Assembly (NCBI GenBank): GCA_024704765.1
Contig: JAKMXF010000088.1
Coordinates: 62,001 to 126,000 of the forward strand
Source of the DNA: Oopsacas minuta
Lineage: Eukaryota > Porifera > Hexactinellida > Lyssacinosida > Leucopsacidae
DNA: 64,000 nt
Direction of reading: 5' to 3'
Made by a program: the position numbers and the translations under genes. This document shows, piece by piece, positions 59,990-64,000 of this stretch; the first letter of the stretch is position 1, and each line of letters starts with the position of its first letter. The notes below the pieces were generated by a model. That model saw nothing but the letters and a program-made list of their open reading frames with translations. It made no database searches and was not told the DNA's origin.

Positions 59990-61178
59990 CTAATAGAATA
60001 TTTCGAGGCCGTAGTTCTTATTATTTGACAAACTAACTAATCTTCCGTTTGGAGTTATAGCTATTCCTTTGGGGTTATATAACATTCCTTGTTGGTGTCT
60101 CTTTGTCCCTATCTTGTGTAGGAGATTGCCTTCTGGAGAGAATACCCGAATTGTGTGAGTGTCTTCATCGCTAATAACAAAGTTATTAAGTGAATCTAGA
60201 CAGAAGAAGTAAGGGAATAAAACATCCATGCCTTGTCCACAGGTAATGAGGGAGTGTAGCTTGCCTCCCTCTAGGGTTAGCACGTGCATACACGGGTTGT
60301 TATTTCGACACAGTACGTACACGCGGTTACGTGACACTTTAACATCAACTGGTTGTGCCATAGACTTATGAGTAATGTTACGGAGATGGTTCAGGTCTGT
60401 GTCGTGTACGCTGATTCTGTTGTTATCACTATCTGCTATAAACACGTGACCGATGGGATCTGTTGTTAGTTGACAAGGATAATTGAATTGTCCGTTGTTT
60501 GATCCCATACCTCCTACCTTCCTAACAAGACTCATGTTAGTTAGTGTGAATTGGCTTATAGTGTGACGCCTCAAGCAGCTGACATATACATTCTCTTCGT
60601 GTATAGCTATGCTGTATGGACTATCCAGCTGTTCTACACCCAGCTGATTGAGGTACTCTCCTGTACCAGAGAATATCTCTACTCTGTTAGTGAAACAATC
60701 AGCTACGAATATTTGGTTAGTAGCTTCATGTATAGCTACACCTTGTGGAGAATTCAACTGGCCAGGACCCGAACCTTTCTTCCCAGTAGCGACAGTAGAC
60801 GTCTGGAATGTGGAATACTTTGGCACGCCCACTGGTTCTTGCACAATATCACCGAGGCGGGAAATACAGGTTTCTAATTCACGTGTGTCACACTGCCACT
60901 GTAATTTGGTCTCTACAGGAATGTTGATCCGCAGTTCTCGTAATTTGTCCTCCATTTCCTTGTCAATCCTCTCCTGCATGGACTGGAGGGGTTTTCTTTC
61001 AATTGCCCTTGGAGATATAATTGAGCTTCTGTCAGTTGTGTGGTCATTTCCTGTCTACCCGTCTCAGCAGCTGAGCTCTGCGGACGTTGAGTTTCATTAC
61101 CAGACCATCTATTGTGTTATTGATATGTGTTTCTATAGGATCTACAACTTGAGGAGGGACAGCGTAGCGTTCTGCCAT
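59990..61178 (-). pseudogene. NHL-repeat gene nested in ABCF2 intron, frameshifted
   Basis: The minus-strand ATG at 61178 starts MAERYAVPPQVVDPIETHIN and is closely similar to 53435-54663. After RRAQLLRRV about 35 bases are missing, and a one-base loss in a C-run near 60990 follows. The long open frame 60979-59990 then carries the whole six-bladed NHL propeller (LNSPQGVAIHEATNQIFVAD, SDNNRISVHDTDLNH). Translation could restart at ATG 60979, giving a 329-residue propeller without the coiled-coil. No introns. Recent duplicate of the 53-kb copy. Confidence 0.8.
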
Positions 61179-61345
61179 AATTAGATAAATATTTCTCTCA
61201 GAAGAGGTGATAGAAAAATCACATAAGTAAACAAACAAACAACTTTGATAGTTACTTATAAGTTAATATTATGGTTAATTAATAAACAAATAACAATCAA
61301 TGTAATTACAGTTTTGTAATCCTAATAATCACTTAACACAAATAT

Positions 61346-61348
<3 letters not shown>

Positions 61349-61390
<42 letters not shown>
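61349..61390. repeat. TTG microsatellite
   Basis: About 13 TTG units between the two minus-strand NHL genes. It mirrors the AAC run at 52580-52633 near the other NHL copy. Confidence 0.9.
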
Positions 61391-61411
61391 ATTACATAAA
61401 ACAACAAACAC

Positions 61412-62614
61412 TTAATAAAAAATCTGTAAACAAGCATATTTCGTATTCGACACACAAATAATTTTCCCTGCCAAACTGAATGCGATCCCTTTACATTCGA
61501 TTAGCACTCCTTTGTCCTCAATCACACCTACTTTCTGTACCAATTGTCCATCTTTTGAGAACACTTTGATACAATTTGCACCCATATCACTGATAAGAAA
61601 ATTGTTATGAACATCCAAACAGAAAAACCATCCCAACTCTACATCCATGCCTTGTCCAATGGTTATGATAGAGTTCACGTGTTCTCCTGTTGGTGTGAAC
61701 ACGTGCATACACATCGTTTTACGCTCAGTTAAGATGTATATATGTTCACGTGTTGTCTTCACATCAGTAGGGAACACTATAGAATCATGTGTTATGTTAC
61801 GTACGTGTATTAGTTCAGGTTCAAATATACAAATACGATGGTTAAAGCAGTCTGCGACGAATATGGACCCATCTGGAGAGACCGTTATTTGACGAGGCCA
61901 TTTGAACTCTCCATTCTCTGGTCCAAACTTTCCAATACTGTTTACACAACTCAAATCCGTGAGTTTGAAGCGAAAAAGCGCGTGGTGTCCCCAGTCACAA
62001 ACGTATACGTGTAGTTGATCAATCGCAATACCCCAAGGACATTTCAATTTTTGTTCACCAAAATGTTTGAGTAGAATTCCGTTCTCATCGAATATCTGAA
62101 TTCCACTGTGAGTATGCTCTGCTACAAATATTTGATTGGTTATGTTATCGATTGCTATTCCGAATGGAAGGATATTTTCGATTGCACCTACTGCTATTTG
62201 TGATTGGAATGCTGCATAGTTTGTTTTCACACCTCTTCGCTCGACAGTATCCCCGAAATTACAAATACATTCCTCAAGTTCAATACGGTTGCATTCAAAT
62301 GACAAATGCGTTTCTACTAAAATGCTTTCTCTCAAAGCCAAAATCTTTTCTTCCAATTCTTCCACCATTCGGTTAGTCATTTCTTGAAACGAGTTTTCCT
62401 TCAAATTTCCTTGCAACTGATTTTGGGCCTCAACTAACTGACGTACCTTTTCCATTCTTGTTCCTTCCGTGGATTGTTTATGTTGACTTTTTTCTCTGAA
62501 CGAAGTTAAAAGCTCCATTCGCCGGGTATTCAGTAATTGTATATATTTATTGATTAGCGCATTTATCAACTCTTCAATGGGATTTTCATCCAATTTCCTG
62601 CCATTTACTTCCAA
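61412..62614 (-). CDS. Coiled-coil NHL-repeat protein, single exon (intact)
   Basis: 400 residues from ATG at 62614. Residues 1-125 are charged and coiled-coil-like (NALINKYIQLLNTRRMELL, MVEELEEKILALRES). A CNRIELEECICNFGD segment precedes the propeller, as in its neighbours. Residues 140-400 are NHL repeats, for example GIAIDNITNQIFVAEHTHSG, PRQITVSPDGSIFVADCFNH and an ending of KYACLQIFY. The final LQIFY motif is shared with the copies at 54663 and 59990. It lies about 230 bp upstream of the decayed copy in the same orientation, inside the ABCF2 intron. A RING-less, B-box-less TRIM-NHL-like protein. Its function is unknown. Confidence 0.82.
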   Translation of the reverse strand: MEVNGRKLDENPIEELINALINKYIQLLNTRRMELLTSFREKSQHKQSTEGTRMEKVRQLVEAQNQLQGNLKENSFQEMTNRMVEELEEKILALRESILVETHLSFECNRIELEECICNFGDTVERRGVKTNYAAFQSQIAVGAIENILPFGIAIDNITNQIFVAEHTHSGIQIFDENGILLKHFGEQKLKCPWGIAIDQLHVYVCDWGHHALFRFKLTDLSCVNSIGKFGPENGEFKWPRQITVSPDGSIFVADCFNHRICIFEPELIHVRNITHDSIVFPTDVKTTREHIYILTERKTMCMHVFTPTGEHVNSIITIGQGMDVELGWFFCLDVHNNFLISDMGANCIKVFSKDGQLVQKVGVIEDKGVLIECKGIAFSLAGKIICVSNTKYACLQIFY

Positions 62615-64000
62615 TAGTCACTGATTATGTACGTGTATTCGTGTACAGGAATAATAGTTGAGATTTTATATATCTTTATCAAGGGCTATTGATTACACAA
62701 GCTAAGTGCTTACGCAATAATAACTGATATTTTGTTACTTGATCGAGATGTGTGGGTGGATATCATGTCATTCTAAGGTGTGAAACTGAATCTTTAAAAA
62801 CATTACGAATGAAATTTGTTAAAATATCCGTGTTTTGCAAAACAGTGTATCCTCCAACACCAACAGGTCCAAATCTATCCAGAGTAATACCAATTGAATA
62901 ACATTGTAGGGACCAGATTGTTTATAATTTCAGGGTGCATCTGAGGGGTATTATTTGATCTGACACAATGTGACACTTTCAATTTTGTAATAAATAGTCT
63001 TATGTTATACAAGTAGTACAGTATATGATTTTTTAACAAAAATGTATTTTAGCAACATTTCATAAATTCAATTTTAGAGCGTACACTTCTCATTTCCAGA
63101 TTGTGGGACTATTCCACCTCCGGTTGTCATGGTGCAGAATGTGAGCTTTAGGTATGCAGACGATCAACCATGGATTTACAAAGATTTAGATTTTGGGATA
63201 GATCTGGAAACAAGAGTTGCGCTCGTGGGGCCGAATGGTGTCGGCAAGTCGACACTTTTGAAACTTCTAGAGGGAGAACTGACTGTGACTGAGGGTATGA
63301 TAAGGCGACACAATCACTTAAAAATAGGTCGATACCATCAACACCTCAAGGAGTGGCTGGATCTCTCTGAAAGTGCTGTTACACATTTACTAAAATGTTT
63401 TCCTGATACAGGTAGATGTCATTCTTTATAAGGGGCCTCTGTTATATTGTTTCAGCTACGCATTATGTCCATCTAAGCATACAGGCGAGCGGTCAATTCA
63501 TGGAAATATTCCAATGACTCTACTTCTAAATATGTGTAATTAGTCGTGTTAAAGGAGGTCTGTTACTACTATTCACTCGTTAGTTAGTAAATATATTGTG
63601 TAGTTATTCATGTGACAGGTGAACTTGATATAGAGCTGAAACAAATTTCTAACTAACAGTAGCTTTATTCTTATTTGTTGTTTACTTGCTTACTTGTAAG
63701 CAGGTGGAGAAGAAGCAATGAAAAGAGCGCTAGGACAATTCGGACTTACAGGTAAACAACAAATATGTCCCATGCAGAATCTAAGTGAAGGACAGCGGTG
63801 TCGAGTGGTATTCGCCTGGCTTAGTTGGAATAGTCCTCACTTGTTACTGCTGGATGAGCCTACTAATCATCTTGATATGGAGACTATTGATGCATTGGCT
63901 GAAGCTGTCAATGGATTTCCAGGAGGCCAGTTTGTTTGTTTGTTTGATCAGGCAATTTTGACCCGATACTGATTTAATTAAGGTGTTGTTCCCATTAACT

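Larger units (their letters stand above)
57366..63972 (+). pseudogene. ABCF2: ABCF2-like gene with several lesions (3' end at window edge)
   Basis: ABCF2 is a soluble twin-ATPase ABC protein. Exons: 57366-~57563, 57652-57854 (RGVTGVLNSHPES), 58187-58365, 58696-58893, 59085-~59296, 59651-59837, 63078-63411, 63704-~63930. First domain lesions: a one-base loss just before the Walker A NGCGKTTL (near 58272), a shift before ESKAAEILHGL (near 58856), an extra T before the signature GGWRMRI (near 59124), and an altered exon end after LVSHS. The sixth exon joins EQIKHMK directly to TDKVVSDK, deleting the conserved linker of about 35 residues out of frame. The second domain is open: Walker [20 protein letters not shown] signature, [12 protein letters not shown] Walker B, then runs into a GTTT repeat. 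Two NHL genes occupy its 3.2-kb intron on the opposite strand. Confidence 0.85.

Noticed and set aside
60551-61184. Plus-strand ORFs of 108 and 178 residues over the NHL gene
   Set aside because: They mirror the minus-strand NHL propeller codons and show no domain of their own.
1-64000. CRISPR array, rRNA genes, or prokaryotic operon structure
   Set aside because: No regularly spaced identical repeats, no rRNA-like conserved blocks, and gene structure is spliced throughout.

Overview
This window looks like nuclear DNA of an invertebrate animal. It is AT-rich, its genes are split by GT-AG introns, and it carries many DNA transposons (hAT, mariner, piggyBac, pogo-like MITEs). The recognisable genes are animal or ciliate-cell genes: RICTOR, meckelin, a dynein-2 intermediate chain, a class II-type myosin head, ABCF2, and several coiled-coil/NHL-repeat proteins of the kind that is expanded in sponges and some other invertebrates. 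I cannot name the species. All gene identities come from reading translations, not from searches.

Region 1 (1-28.4 kb) is the plus-strand RICTOR gene. Its first exon is cut by the window edge. Seven exons join cleanly in frame to give about 1356 residues, ending at 28407. Its introns are transposon depots. The 11.3-kb first intron holds a palindrome with arms of about 500 bp and a hAT MITE nested inside it, an inverted-repeat element enclosing a decayed hAT transposase, and an 803-bp element whose ends look like recombination signal sequences. Later introns hold more palindromic MITEs and an internally deleted hAT element.

Region 2 (29.7-40.3 kb) has three plus-strand genes without detected lesions: single-exon meckelin/TMEM67 (29705-31933), a two-exon STELLO/DUF288 glycosyltransferase (35931-37646) and a single-exon coiled-coil/NHL protein (39070-40293). 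Between meckelin and STELLO lies a triple transposon nest: a pogo-like element containing a mariner, which contains a hAT element, each with its own target-site duplication.

Region 3 (41-64 kb) reads mostly as a gene graveyard. It has a broken NHL copy, a decayed piggyBac transposase, a retroelement ORF remnant, unidentified minus-strand exons, a broken DYNC2I1 (WDR60) fragment, a 13-exon myosin head that stops after switch II, and an ABCF2 gene with frameshifts and a linker deletion. Single-exon NHL genes sit inside introns of the myosin and ABCF2 loci, flanked by GTTT and AAC microsatellites. One of them (61412-62614) is fully open. Small indels are common here and absent from the large ORFs of regions 1 and 2, which favours real decay, but local assembly error is not excluded.

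Two genes, TMEM67 and DYNC2I1, are ciliary (transition zone and IFT dynein). RICTOR belongs to mTORC2. No operon-like logic links the genes. The most unusual observation is the transposon family at 10.6, 42.9 and 47.3 kb: heptamer CACAGTG at both ends, a shared 9-mer placed 12 bp from one heptamer and 22 bp from the other, and a 5-bp direct repeat at the insertion site. This resembles Transib/RAG-type architecture.
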